Source of the DNA: Pelosinus sp. IPA-1
Lineage (GTDB): Bacteria > Bacillota > Negativicutes > DSM-13327
Direction of reading: 5' to 3'
Assembly: GCF_030269905.1 (NCBI RefSeq)
Contig: NZ_BSVC01000004.1
Coordinates: 62,001 to 126,000, forward strand
DNA: 64,000 nucleotides
In this document: piece after piece, positions 16,951 through 25,662 of the stretch
Numbering within the stretch: the first letter of the stretch is position 1
Layout: every line of letters starts with the position of its first letter
The notes under the pieces: generated by a model
What the model saw: the letters and a program-made list of their open reading frames with translations, nothing else
Databases searched by the model: none
What the model was told of the DNA's origin: nothing
Program-made: the position numbers and the translations under genes

Positions 16951-17145
16951 AAATTCACCCCCTTTACTTTATCGAGAATGCACTAAATTAAAACAGAGAA
17001 TTAATTGTTTTAGTTAATGCGAACTATATAGTATTATTTCCTACTACTATCGTAAAAATGTATCTTTGTTTTGACGATTAGACAGAACATCGTTATAATA
17101 TAAAAAGAGTTGTTTTAAACCATCATTCAAGAAAGGGAAAAATTC

Positions 17146-18303
17146 ATGATTAAACAAAAGAAAGTAATCGCATCCGTTGTTGTTTCTATGTTTGTATCAA
17201 TTATCACAACAACTGTTGGCTTTGCTTCTACCAATTCTCCTAATGTAACAGCGAAGGCAGCTATTGTTATGGATGCAGCTACAGGCAAGGTTTTGTACAG
17301 TAAAAATGCTGAGGAACGTAAATATCCTGCTAGTACTACAAAAATGATGAGTTTAATTGTTGCTCTTGAACATGGTAATCTTGATGATCTAGTCACTACA
17401 AGTGCCAATGCTGCGAGTACTGAGGGATCATCACTCTGGTTAACGCAAGGAGAAAGTCTAAAAATGATTGACCTGTTGTATGGCATTATGCTTATATCAG
17501 GGAATGATGCCACTGTGGCTGTCGCAGAACATATTTCAGGATCTGTAGAAAACTTTGCTAAATTAATGACAGAGAAAGCACATGCGATTGGAGCAAAGGA
17601 CACCCATTTTGCTAATTCTAGTGGTTTACCTGATCCAAATCATTATAGTACTGCGCATGATTTAGCACGAATTGCAGCATATGGTTATAAAAATCCCTTG
17701 TTTACCCAAATTGTAAGTACTGAGCATAAAGTGATTCCTTGGCCAGGTAAAGGATTTGATCGTGATTTATACAATGAAAATAAAATGCTTTGGTTTTATG
17801 AAGGGGGCAACGGTGTAAAAACAGGTTATACGGATGTTGCTGGGCGTTGTTTGGTCTCAGGTGCTAAGCGTAATAATGTACAACTAGTTGCAGTAGTTTT
17901 GGATAGTGAAACCATGTGGGACGATTCAAAAGCCTTGTTAGATTTTGCATTTGCTCAGATAAAATCAGAAAAAATGTTTGAGCAGGGCGATATATTAAAT
18001 TCAATAAAAGTATTAAATGGCAAGTCGGAAGTAGTGAGATTGATAGCTGATACTAGTATCTCTGTTCCTGTCACAGAATCAGATAGAGATGCATTTCATA
18101 CAATCGTTGATGCGCCCAGTAAAATGGAAGCTCCAATAGTAAAAGGACAAAAACTTGGTACCGCTAGAGTGCTTTATAATAATACCGAAATTGCTACTAT
18201 TGATCTAGTTGCAGAAGAAAGTGTCGAACGTAAATCTTTCTTTGGCACGCTATTTACATCTGCTTGGAGTATCTTTACATTTTTCATTAAGAATTTTGCC
18301 TAA
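17146..18303 (+). CDS. dacB: D-alanyl-D-alanine carboxypeptidase, DacB position
   Basis: A 385-residue S11-family penicillin-binding protein. A signal peptide (about 1-27) precedes the carboxypeptidase domain with STTK (Ser63, Lys66), SGN (118-120) and KTG (225-227), then the beta-rich C-terminal domain and a hydrophobic-aromatic tail. It lies upstream of spmA-spmB; in Bacillus the gene in that place is dacB, whose product controls cortex cross-linking. Domain content alone cannot separate DacB from DacA or DacF, so the name rests on synteny. ATG 17146 follows gaaagggaaaaattc. Confidence 0.85.
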   Translation: MIKQKKVIASVVVSMFVSIITTTVGFASTNSPNVTAKAAIVMDAATGKVLYSKNAEERKYPASTTKMMSLIVALEHGNLDDLVTTSANAASTEGSSLWLTQGESLKMIDLLYGIMLISGNDATVAVAEHISGSVENFAKLMTEKAHAIGAKDTHFANSSGLPDPNHYSTAHDLARIAAYGYKNPLFTQIVSTEHKVIPWPGKGFDRDLYNENKMLWFYEGGNGVKTGYTDVAGRCLVSGAKRNNVQLVAVVLDSETMWDDSKALLDFAFAQIKSEKMFEQGDILNSIKVLNGKSEVVRLIADTSISVPVTESDRDAFHTIVDAPSKMEAPIVKGQKLGTARVLYNNTEIATIDLVAEESVERKSFFGTLFTSAWSIFTFFIKNFA

Positions 18304-18330
18304 AGTGAGATAATATCTCACTTTTTTATT
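18302..18330 (+). terminator. Terminator of dacB
   Basis: The stem aaagtgagat / atctcacttt is followed by T residues and begins in the dacB stop. Confidence 0.75.
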
Positions 18331-18388
18331 TTAATTAAATTGTTCTAGTGATAACAGGTGCATCATACCTTCATAAGGGGTGATGTAT

Positions 18389-18982
18389 ATGATTAATTTA
18401 ATCTGGCTATTATTGCTGGTGGCAGGTATACTATATGCCGGTTGGCAGGGTAGAATAGAAGTGGTAACACAAGGTGCAATTAGTGCGGCGGAAGGAGCAG
18501 TAGGATTATCTTTTAAGTTAATTGGGATTATGTGCTTATGGCTAGGCATTATGAAAATTGCTGAATTAGCAGGTATTGTAAACTTTATTTCACGACTATT
18601 AGGCCCGGTCATTCGTTTTCTATTTCCTAGTGTACCTAAGAATCATCCAGCTATGGGAGCAATTATTATGACTCTTAGTGCAAATATGCTGGGCCTTGGT
18701 AATGCAGTTACGCCACTAGGTATAAAAGCAATGCAAGAATTACAACAACTTAATAAAGAAAAAGATACAGCATCACCTGCTATGTGTACACTATTAGCAT
18801 TATGTACAGCAGGATTTACATTGGTGCCTGCTACCATTATCGCAATTCGATCTGCTGCAGGATCCGTTAATCCTACTGAAATTATTGGTGCAACGTTAAT
18901 CGTGAGTTTTATGGCCACTATTAGTGTGATCATTGCTGATCGCCTTTGCAGAATTTATTATCAATGTCGTGCGAGGAGGTAG
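18389..18982 (+). CDS. spmA: Spore maturation protein A
   Basis: A 197-residue membrane protein of the nucleoside-recognition (Gate) domain family; Bacillus SpmA has 196 residues. With SpmB it is needed for full dehydration of the spore core. Several membrane segments and the family block GLGNAVTPLGIKAMQELQQL are visible. ATG 18389 is preferred because aaggggtg is seven bases upstream; other in-frame starts lie at 18380 and 18383. Four bases separate it from spmB. Confidence 0.93.
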   Translation: MINLIWLLLLVAGILYAGWQGRIEVVTQGAISAAEGAVGLSFKLIGIMCLWLGIMKIAELAGIVNFISRLLGPVIRFLFPSVPKNHPAMGAIIMTLSANMLGLGNAVTPLGIKAMQELQQLNKEKDTASPAMCTLLALCTAGFTLVPATIIAIRSAAGSVNPTEIIGATLIVSFMATISVIIADRLCRIYYQCRARR

Positions 18983-18986
18983 ACGG

Positions 18987-19520
18987 ATGTTTATCCTACT
19001 CTCCGAGCACTTATCTGTTTGGGTGATACCCATCATTTTATTACTGGTGCCAACAATTGCCTACTTTCGCCATGTAAAGGTATATGAAGCTTTTGTAGAA
19101 GGCGCATCAGAAGGATTTTACACGGCAATTCGAATTATGCCATTTTTGGTAGCCATGATGGTTGCAATAAATATTTTTAGGTTATCAGGTGCAATGGATT
19201 TAGTAGTAGAGGCTATAAATCCGGTTTTAACATTTTGTGGCGTTCCACCGGAGCTAGTACCATTGGCTATCATGCGCCCGCTATCAGGTACGGGAGCATT
19301 AGGTTTAACTACTGAAATATTAAATACCTATGGCCCCGATTCTATGCTTGGTCGAATTGCTTCTACTGTCTTAGGAAGTACAGATACAACTTTTTATATA
19401 TTAACGGTATATTTTGGTGCGATTGGTATAAGTAATCCACGTTATTCAGTTCTGGTTGGTTTACTGGGTGATCTAATTGGTTTTTGGGGTTCTATCTATA
19501 TATGCCAGCATTTATTTTAG
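18987..19520 (+). CDS. spmB: Spore maturation protein B
   Basis: A 177-residue membrane protein of the same Gate-domain superfamily as SpmA and the partner in spore core dehydration (Bacillus SpmB has 178 residues). The block RPLSGTGALGLTTEIL and the GSTDTTFYILTVYFGAIGI segment are typical. ATG 18987 follows gcgaggaggtagacgg. The frame extends upstream inside spmA but has no ribosome site there. Confidence 0.93.
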   Translation: MFILLSEHLSVWVIPIILLLVPTIAYFRHVKVYEAFVEGASEGFYTAIRIMPFLVAMMVAINIFRLSGAMDLVVEAINPVLTFCGVPPELVPLAIMRPLSGTGALGLTTEILNTYGPDSMLGRIASTVLGSTDTTFYILTVYFGAIGISNPRYSVLVGLLGDLIGFWGSIYICQHLF

Positions 19521-19580
19521 TGCTTATAGATGTTACCGATCTTATGTTATTGCTTATAGAAGAAGGATAAAGTGGGTATG

Positions 19581-19614
19581 AAAAAAGGATGATTATGTAA
19601 TCATCCTTTTTTAT
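19581..19614 (+). terminator. Terminator of spmAB
   Basis: A 14-bp perfect stem (aaaaaaggatgatt / aatcatcctttttt) with an atgt loop ending in T residues. Confidence 0.88.
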
Positions 19615-19688
19615 TTGCTATTTAAGTGTCACTTATCGTTGAAGAGAATAGACTGTAGTGTGATAGCAGAATGTATGGGGGGATGTTT

Positions 19689-20732
19689 ATGGTAAAGGTT
19701 GTAGTAATTGGAGGAGGATGGGCAGGATGCGCTGCAGCATTGTCGGCAGCTAAAACTGGAGCCCAAGTGCTTTTATTGGAGCGTACTGATTTGCTATTGG
19801 GCACTGGTCTAGTAGGAGGTATATTCCGTAATAATGGAAGATATACAGCCGCAGAAGAAGCCATTGCCATGGGGGGCGGAGATGTATTTGTTGCTATGGA
19901 TGCTAACGCTAAACATAAAGGTTTCTCATTCCCAGGTCATAAACATGCTTCTACATATGACGTAACAACAATGGAACCGTTGGTAAAAAAAATATTACAA
20001 AACTATGGTATCGAAATTAGAACTTATACTCGAGTAGTAGATGTAGTAAAACTTGGCAAGAAGATTCAGGCCTTAGTTGTAAATGACGGAGCCGAAATAG
20101 ACGGTGATGTATTTATTGATGCAACTGGCACGGCAGGATCTATGGGGAATTGTCTTAAATATGGTAACGGGTGCGCCATGTGTGTATTGCGTTGTCCCGC
20201 ATTTGGCCCACGAGTAAGTGTTACAGCAAAAGCAGAAGTAAAAGAAATAATGGGAAGAAAAGCGGATGGAACCTTTGGCGCAATGAGTGGGTCTTGTAAG
20301 CTAGGTAAAGATTCGATTAGTAAGGAGATCAGAGCTCAATTAGATATGGAAGGCGTCGTAGTATTACCACTACCAGAAAAGCTGCAAAAGAGCAGTTCGT
20401 TAGGTAAAAAAGCATGCACTCAATATGCCTTACCCGAATATGCATCTAACCTAGTGTTGCTAGATACTGGCCATGTAAAACTAATGACATCCTTTTTTTC
20501 CATAGAAGATTTACGAAAGGTTCCTGGTTTAGAACAAGCTCGTTATGAAGATCCTTATGCAGGGAGTGTTGGTAACTCGGTAAGGTATTTGGGAATGGCA
20601 CCTTGCTCTAGTTCTTTAAAGGTTGAAGGTGTGGAAAATCTATTTTGCTGTGGGGAAAAATCGGCAATTCTTGTAGGTCATACGGAAGCTATCGTCACTG
20701 GTTTACTAGCAGGTAATAATGCTGTAGCATAG
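19689..20732 (+). CDS. FAD-dependent oxidoreductase, GidA-like N-terminus
   Basis: A 347-residue flavoprotein. It opens with the dinucleotide-binding motif VVVIGGGWAGCAAALSA and has a second FAD segment (DVFIDATGTAGS) and the closing NLFCCGEKSAILVGHTEAIV block. A cysteine group, GCAMCVLRC, near residues 165-175 could hold a metal cluster or a redox pair; that is inference. It resembles FAD proteins annotated near GidA and FadH2-binding families, but its substrate cannot be read from sequence. ATG 19689 follows a ggggg ribosome site; ATG 19683 is also possible. The gene stands alone before the recombinase. Confidence 0.75.
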   Translation: MVKVVVIGGGWAGCAAALSAAKTGAQVLLLERTDLLLGTGLVGGIFRNNGRYTAAEEAIAMGGGDVFVAMDANAKHKGFSFPGHKHASTYDVTTMEPLVKKILQNYGIEIRTYTRVVDVVKLGKKIQALVVNDGAEIDGDVFIDATGTAGSMGNCLKYGNGCAMCVLRCPAFGPRVSVTAKAEVKEIMGRKADGTFGAMSGSCKLGKDSISKEIRAQLDMEGVVVLPLPEKLQKSSSLGKKACTQYALPEYASNLVLLDTGHVKLMTSFFSIEDLRKVPGLEQARYEDPYAGSVGNSVRYLGMAPCSSSLKVEGVENLFCCGEKSAILVGHTEAIVTGLLAGNNAVA

Positions 20733-20752
20733 TACACAAAAAGCGATGCATC

Positions 20753-22213
20753 TCAAAACTTAATAATTATATTATTTGCCTTATCTATCGTAATACTATG
20801 GACAAAGCTCAATAATATTTGCCGTCTTTCTTCTTTGGTTGCACCCTCCCAAATCATATCAAAGTTATTTAATATATTAAATATCTCTTTTGCTGTAGCA
20901 ACTTGGCTAATATTTACTTTCATGATTTTGTCGTATTCAAATATTTTACCTTCGAGATAAACACGATGTTCATGCAAGTCCTTAATTCGATTAACTAGGT
21001 CATCTGCTGAAATAATATCTTTTTCAAAGGCATCATACCATTTATCTAATTTTTTCTTAATGCCATCTAATTCTTTTACTGCCTGCGTTTGGGATTTTGT
21101 AATATGTTCATTTGCAGTATCTTTTAGAAGTTTATCCATAGTATTTTTTAAAATTATTGGATCCTGTTTATACTCATGTAAAGATTTAATTACAGCCATT
21201 TCGATCTCAGAAGCACGCTTATGTCCACATTTGCAATTCACATCACGAATCATAGATTTTGAAGATCTATCTTGTGAATAACAAGTATAATAGTCAACTT
21301 TCTCAACTGGATTCCTAGGATTCTTCCATACTTTTTTCATTCGCATCCTAGCACCACACTCACCACAATATATGATTCCTGTTAAAAGACCTGACTCGGC
21401 TTTTGAGGTGTAGCTACTTCTTATTGCTTTAATTTTTTGTGCAGCATAAAATTCTTCCTCTTGGATGATGGCAGGGTGCTCCCCTTTATTCATATTTCCT
21501 TTATGTTCCACAAATCCTGCGTAGAATGCATTTTTAAGGATAGCCCTTATAGTACCTCTTGACCACTGGCTAGAGGTGCTTGGTGTTGGAGTATGACGTT
21601 CATTAAGAGCATCAGCAATATGTTGATACCCCTTGCCACTATTAAGATATTCTGAAAAGATAAAGCGAACTGTTTCAGCCTCCATTTCATTGATTTCTAA
21701 TTTTCGAGTGTCGCGATTAAATTTATACCCTAACGCAATAGGACCTCCCATAAAACGACCTTGCTTGGCAGCTTCCTTTTTCCCCTCGCGTACACGCTCT
21801 ACTATTGTTTCTCTTTCCAATTGAGCAAAAACGGCCATCATACCAATAGCAGCTTTACCAAATGGGGTAGTAGTATCAAAGGGTTCAGATACAGATTTAA
21901 ATCCAACAAAGGAAGGTTCAAAAACGTCTTCAAGTAGATACAAAACATCTTTTTGCCGACGCGATAGACGGTCAAGCTTGATAACTATAACGGCTCCGAT
22001 TTTTTGTTCTTTTACATCCGCTATCAATCGTTGCATTGCGGGCCTATTAAGATTCTTTCCGCTGTACCCATCATCAATATATAAGTCATATAAATTCCAG
22101 CCCTGTGATTGGCAGTAAGCGATGATACGCGATTTCTGTGATGGAAGTGAGACTCCATGTTCTGCTTGTTCATCGGTACTGACACGCAGATATCCAGCTG
22201 CTGAGATTATCAT
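20753..22213 (-). CDS. Large serine recombinase
   Basis: A 486-residue large serine recombinase. The resolvase domain (1-150) has the nucleophile Ser12 in YLRVSTDEQ, the KLDRLSRRQKDV block and LERETIVERVREGK. A recombinase domain (about 165-265) and a zinc ribbon (CGECGARMRM...CKCG, about 285-340) follow, then a coiled coil (about 355-430). Such enzymes integrate or excise phages and conjugative elements. Here no phage or transfer genes flank it, so the element is minimal, decayed, or lost. The ATG follows ggaggatatt. Confidence 0.9.
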   Translation of the reverse strand: MIISAAGYLRVSTDEQAEHGVSLPSQKSRIIAYCQSQGWNLYDLYIDDGYSGKNLNRPAMQRLIADVKEQKIGAVIVIKLDRLSRRQKDVLYLLEDVFEPSFVGFKSVSEPFDTTTPFGKAAIGMMAVFAQLERETIVERVREGKKEAAKQGRFMGGPIALGYKFNRDTRKLEINEMEAETVRFIFSEYLNSGKGYQHIADALNERHTPTPSTSSQWSRGTIRAILKNAFYAGFVEHKGNMNKGEHPAIIQEEEFYAAQKIKAIRSSYTSKAESGLLTGIIYCGECGARMRMKKVWKNPRNPVEKVDYYTCYSQDRSSKSMIRDVNCKCGHKRASEIEMAVIKSLHEYKQDPIILKNTMDKLLKDTANEHITKSQTQAVKELDGIKKKLDKWYDAFEKDIISADDLVNRIKDLHEHRVYLEGKIFEYDKIMKVNISQVATAKEIFNILNNFDMIWEGATKEERRQILLSFVHSITIDKANNIIIKF

Positions 22214-22608
22214 AATATCCTCCTATATATATATATATGTTGGATAGAGAGTATTTTTGTTTAATAGTAGTGAGCTTTAATAGACCTAGTTTTCATTCCT
22301 GTAGTTACCTATAAGGTACGTAATTAAATATATTCTTCACATCATTCATTAATTAAAAAAACTTCTAAGTTTAATAGATTTGATTCTAATTTCGCAAGAA
22401 GTAATATTTTATTTACAGATGATACGCACGTTTAAGGTTAATGAGAAGCATATCACTTAACAGCGAAAAATACTTTTGTGCATCAATTATAAATTCTAAT
22501 CTATCTCTAGGATGTAATTGTTATAATTTTCACAGAAACAGTTATCTTTGTTTTTTACTGACATATATATATGGATATAAGGAAATTTTTTTAAAGTGAG
22601 GAATGTAT
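22214..22608. other. AT-rich gap between recombinase and alcohol dehydrogenase
   Basis: About 395 bases without a supportable gene. A TA repeat lies at 22225-22238 next to the recombinase ribosome site. I looked for att-like direct repeats shared with the 20733-20752 flank and found none. The ribosome site of the dehydrogenase is at its right end. Confidence 0.4.
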
Positions 22609-23808
22609 ATGTGGGAAAAACAAGTTGATTTGGAACGAATTGTGGAAATTCGGACTAAGACTATAGTGTATTTTGGTGTGGGTGCGATTACTAAGATAAC
22701 CGATATTGCGATCATTTTAGCTAAACAAGGAATTAGTAAGGTTCTTGTAGTTACTGGTAAGGGGTCACATATCAAGTCTGGTGCTTGGGGACATGTGGAA
22801 CAGGCCTTTGCTGTTGCTGGTATAGCACCAGTATTATACAGTAAAATAACTCCCAATCCGACGGTTGATCAAGTCGATGAAGCAACACAGTTAGCAATGG
22901 AGTTTGGAGCACAAGCTGTTATTGCTATTGGTGGTGGCAGCCCAATTGATGCAGGTAAGAGTGTGGCGGTTTTATTAGCTAACCAAGGTAAAACAGCACG
23001 TGAACTGTACGAATTTGCTTTTGTACCTGAAAAAGCAGTTCCGATTATCACCATCAATTTAACCCACGGAACAGGGACTGAGGCAGATCGTTTTGCAGTT
23101 GTAAGTATACCTGAGAAGGAATATAAGCCGGCTATAGCCTATGACTGCTTATATCCCATGTACTCTATCGATGATCCAGCCCTCATGACTACTTTACCTG
23201 CTGATCAGACAGCCTATGTATCAATTGATGCTATCAATCATGTTGTCGAGGCGGCTACCACTAAATTGGGCAACCCTTTTGCCATAAGCTTAGCTCGAGA
23301 AACAATTCGTTTAGTTGCCCATTACCTTCCATTAGCTCAACATAATCCGAAGGATCTGGAAGCACGCTATTATTTATTGTATGCTTCAATGATCGCTGGT
23401 GTTGCCTTCGATAATGGACTTTTACATTTTACGCATGCTATGGAACATCCTCTTAGTGGCATGAAACCAGATTTGGCCCATGGTTCAGGACTAGGCATTT
23501 TATTGCCAGCAGTAGTGAAACACATTTATCCAGCCAAGGGAACTATTTTAGCAGATATCCTAGCACCCTTAATACCTGGAATCAAAGGTACTCCAGAAGA
23601 AGCATATACTGCTTACAGTGGATTGAAACAGTGGCTTAAGGCACTCGGTATAAAAGAGAACTTACGTGAGGAAGGGTTTGTTGATGGTGATGTGGCCCGT
23701 CTTACAGATTTAGCTTTTGAAACTCCTAGTTTGGGGCTACTACTCAGTATGGCACCAATTGAGGCCAGCCGGGAGACAGTTGCTGCTATATATGCGGATT
23801 CTCTATAA
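22609..23808 (+). CDS. Iron-containing alcohol dehydrogenase
   Basis: A 399-residue group III (iron-dependent) alcohol dehydrogenase. The NAD(P)-binding block is AVIAIGGGSPIDAGKS. Iron ligands are the Asp and His of DAINHVVEAAT and the histidines of LLHFTHAMEHPLSG and DLAHGSG. Substrates in this family range from butanol to 1,3-propanediol and cannot be settled here. ATG 22609 fits the gtgagga ribosome site; an in-frame ATG at 22603 is too close to it. It is a single-gene unit closed by a strong terminator. Confidence 0.9.
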   Translation: MWEKQVDLERIVEIRTKTIVYFGVGAITKITDIAIILAKQGISKVLVVTGKGSHIKSGAWGHVEQAFAVAGIAPVLYSKITPNPTVDQVDEATQLAMEFGAQAVIAIGGGSPIDAGKSVAVLLANQGKTARELYEFAFVPEKAVPIITINLTHGTGTEADRFAVVSIPEKEYKPAIAYDCLYPMYSIDDPALMTTLPADQTAYVSIDAINHVVEAATTKLGNPFAISLARETIRLVAHYLPLAQHNPKDLEARYYLLYASMIAGVAFDNGLLHFTHAMEHPLSGMKPDLAHGSGLGILLPAVVKHIYPAKGTILADILAPLIPGIKGTPEEAYTAYSGLKQWLKALGIKENLREEGFVDGDVARLTDLAFETPSLGLLLSMAPIEASRETVAAIYADSL

Positions 23809-23811
23809 AAT

Positions 23812-23854
23812 AATGCTTACAAGGATTCCTGGGCGGAATCCTTGTAAGCATTTT
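23812..23854 (+). terminator. Terminator of the alcohol dehydrogenase
   Basis: An 18-bp perfect stem (23812-23829 with 23835-23852) and a five-base loop directly after the stop; the last bases are T-rich. Confidence 0.85.
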
Positions 23855-23856
23855 GT

Positions 23857-24191
23857 ATGTTCACGAGAAATATTACGACGATAAGATATCTTCAGCATAG
23901 AAAATTCAGATGTATTAGTTATTATACAGATTATGTGACTTATATTGAAAGTGAGCCAATATTTGGTGTCATTACTAGACGACACACAGAATACATTTAT
24001 TATATAAAAGAAAAGAGAGTAGCGAGCTTTCTTTTATATAATGCCCAACGTTACCGATACTCTATTGAGAATCAGTTAGTTATCTATCCTAAAGTAAAAT
24101 GCATGTTGCATCTTATTTAGGGATTTCTCCTGAAACATTAAGCCGACTTAAAAAAATGGCAAAAAGCACTTTTTATCATCATATCTATTAA
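23857..24191 (+). pseudogene. Broken Crp/Fnr-family regulator
   Basis: Reading one frame to about 24098 gives KEKRVASFLLYNAQRYRYS then IENQLVIYPKVK. Shifting frame near 24100 continues with VASYLGISPETLSRLKKMAK and stops at 24189-24191. Together these form the dimer-helix end and DNA-binding helix-turn-helix of a Crp/Fnr regulator (family pattern: ...LA-YLGISPETLSR...). A one-base loss in the aaaatg stretch explains the shift. The cyclic-nucleotide-like N-terminal domain is missing or unreadable, and no ribosome site precedes 23857. It follows the alcohol dehydrogenase directly and may once have regulated it. Confidence 0.75.
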
Positions 24192-24255
24192 TAAGTAAAA
24201 TCCTACAAGGATTTAAATGCGAATTTTAACAGGGATAATCATCGATAAAATACGA

Positions 24256-24284
24256 TTGACATAAATTAGCCATTTTGTTAGAAT
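24256..24284 (+). promoter_or_regulatory. Sigma-A promoter of the glycine operon
   Basis: A consensus TTGACA, 17 bases, then TAGAAT. Transcription would start about 30 bases before the first glycine aptamer. Confidence 0.85.
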
Positions 24285-24325
24285 ATTCTTAATAGTAAAA
24301 TAATGCATATAGAATGATGGTTATA

Positions 24326-24526
24326 GGGAGAGATCGCTGAATGCGGCGCCGAAGGAGCAAGAACTTTGTCAAACTCTCAGGCAAAAAGGACCGTAACCGG
24401 ACTATACTCTGGAGAGTACGCCTTGTAAAGGCGTCACCGATGGGGAGCCTATTTAGGCAAAACTCTCAGGTACAACAGACAGAGACAAAGGGGGATTCGT
24501 CCGCCTTTGTCTCTGTCTTTATTTTT
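24326..24526 (+). promoter_or_regulatory. Tandem glycine riboswitch with intrinsic terminator
   Basis: Two glycine aptamers occur in series. The first spans about 24326-24400 (gggagagatcgctg, gcgccgaaggagcaag, aaactctcaggcaaaa). The second spans 24407-24484 (ctctggagag, gtcaccgatggggagcc, aaactctcaggtaca). A terminator (24478-24491 with 24504-24517, then a T-run) follows. Its 5' arm includes cagag 24480-24484, the same bases that close P1 of aptamer two with ctctg 24407-24411. Glycine binding should therefore block the terminator and turn the operon on, as known for gcvT riboswitches. The ON call is inference from this overlap. Confidence 0.93.
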
Positions 24527-24556
24527 AAGAAAACAAGTAGAAAGGGGAGATGGATT

Positions 24557-25660
24557 ATGGCAGCATCAAAAAAGACGCCTCTATATGAGACTCATTTAGA
24601 GTACGGTGGAAAGATTGTTGAATTTGGAGGTTGGTTACTGCCAGTACAGTATACCGGGATTTTGGAGGAACATCGAGCAGTTAGAGAAAAGGCTGGCTTA
24701 TTCGATGTTTCACATATGGGGGAGGTACTTGTTAAGGGGCCTGATGCCTTTGCATTTGTACAAAAATTAGTAACGAATGATGTATCTCGCCTTGCTAATC
24801 ATAAAATACAGTATACGCCCATGTGCTATCAGGATGGTGGTACTGTTGATGATTTGCTTATTTATAAACAGGGTGAAGAAGAATATTTATTAGTTATTAA
24901 TGCTGCTAATATTGAGAAAGATTGGCAGTGGATGCAGGAAAATAAGGGCGGCTTTCATACAGAATTAATCAATTTATCCGATCACACAGCGCAGCTAGCC
25001 TTGCAGGGTCCCCTAGCTCAGGCTATTCTTAGCCAATTGACAGATATAGCTTTAGAAAATCTAGAGTATTATTGGTTTTTACCAAAAGTAATGTTGGCGG
25101 GCAAGGAGACGCTAGTATCTAGAACTGGTTATACTGGCGAAGATGGATTTGAAATTTACTGTCGCCCAGAGGATGCAGCATCATTATGGAATTCTATAAT
25201 GACTGCAGGTAAATCTTATGGGCTGTTACCTGCAGGCCTAGGCTGTAGAGATACTCTGCGTTTTGAAGCTTGCCTGCCACTCTATGGGCATGAATTATCC
25301 AAGGATATTTCCCCCTTAGAAGCAGGGATTGGTATGTTTGTGAAGCTGGACAAAGGTGACTTTATTGGTTGTGCTTCTTTGGCAGAGCAAAAGAAAAATG
25401 GCGTAAGACGTAAAAATGTAGGTTTTGTTATAACTGGACGAGGGATAGCTCGGGCTGAATATCCTGTAATGGCACAAGGACGATGTATTGGGATAGTAAC
25501 CACAGGAACCTATTCGCCAAGTTTGGATAAGAATATCGGTCTTGCTTTAGTAGAAGCCGAATTTGCTATAGTTGGACAGCAATTTGATATAGAGATTCGT
25601 GGTAAAAAAGTAGCTGCTCAAGTAATTCCTAAACCATTTTATAATAGAAAGGGGAAATAA
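24557..25660 (+). CDS. gcvT: Glycine cleavage system T protein (aminomethyltransferase)
   Basis: A 367-residue enzyme that takes the aminomethyl group from lipoyl-GcvH, releases ammonia and forms 5,10-methylene-tetrahydrofolate. Family blocks include FDVSHMGEVLVKGPDA, SRTGYTGEDGFEIYC and the closing KNIGLALVEAEF segment. ATG 24557 follows aaaggggagatggatt. The frame is open to 24341, but that stretch is the riboswitch and is not protein. First of eight genes packed with gaps of 31 bases or less. Confidence 0.96.
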   Translation: MAASKKTPLYETHLEYGGKIVEFGGWLLPVQYTGILEEHRAVREKAGLFDVSHMGEVLVKGPDAFAFVQKLVTNDVSRLANHKIQYTPMCYQDGGTVDDLLIYKQGEEEYLLVINAANIEKDWQWMQENKGGFHTELINLSDHTAQLALQGPLAQAILSQLTDIALENLEYYWFLPKVMLAGKETLVSRTGYTGEDGFEIYCRPEDAASLWNSIMTAGKSYGLLPAGLGCRDTLRFEACLPLYGHELSKDISPLEAGIGMFVKLDKGDFIGCASLAEQKKNGVRRKNVGFVITGRGIARAEYPVMAQGRCIGIVTTGTYSPSLDKNIGLALVEAEFAIVGQQFDIEIRGKKVAAQVIPKPFYNRKGK

Positions 25661-25662
25661 AA

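Noticed and set aside
17127-17603. - strand frame of 158 codons opposite dacB
   Set aside because: Shadow of a motif-complete carboxypeptidase gene.
20733-22608. att sites flanking the serine recombinase
   Set aside because: I compared the short left flank with the right gap and found no convincing shared core.
24341-24556. Upstream extension of the gcvT reading frame by 72 codons
   Set aside because: This stretch is the tandem glycine riboswitch and terminator. A good ribosome site precedes ATG 24557 and the extension resembles no GcvT.
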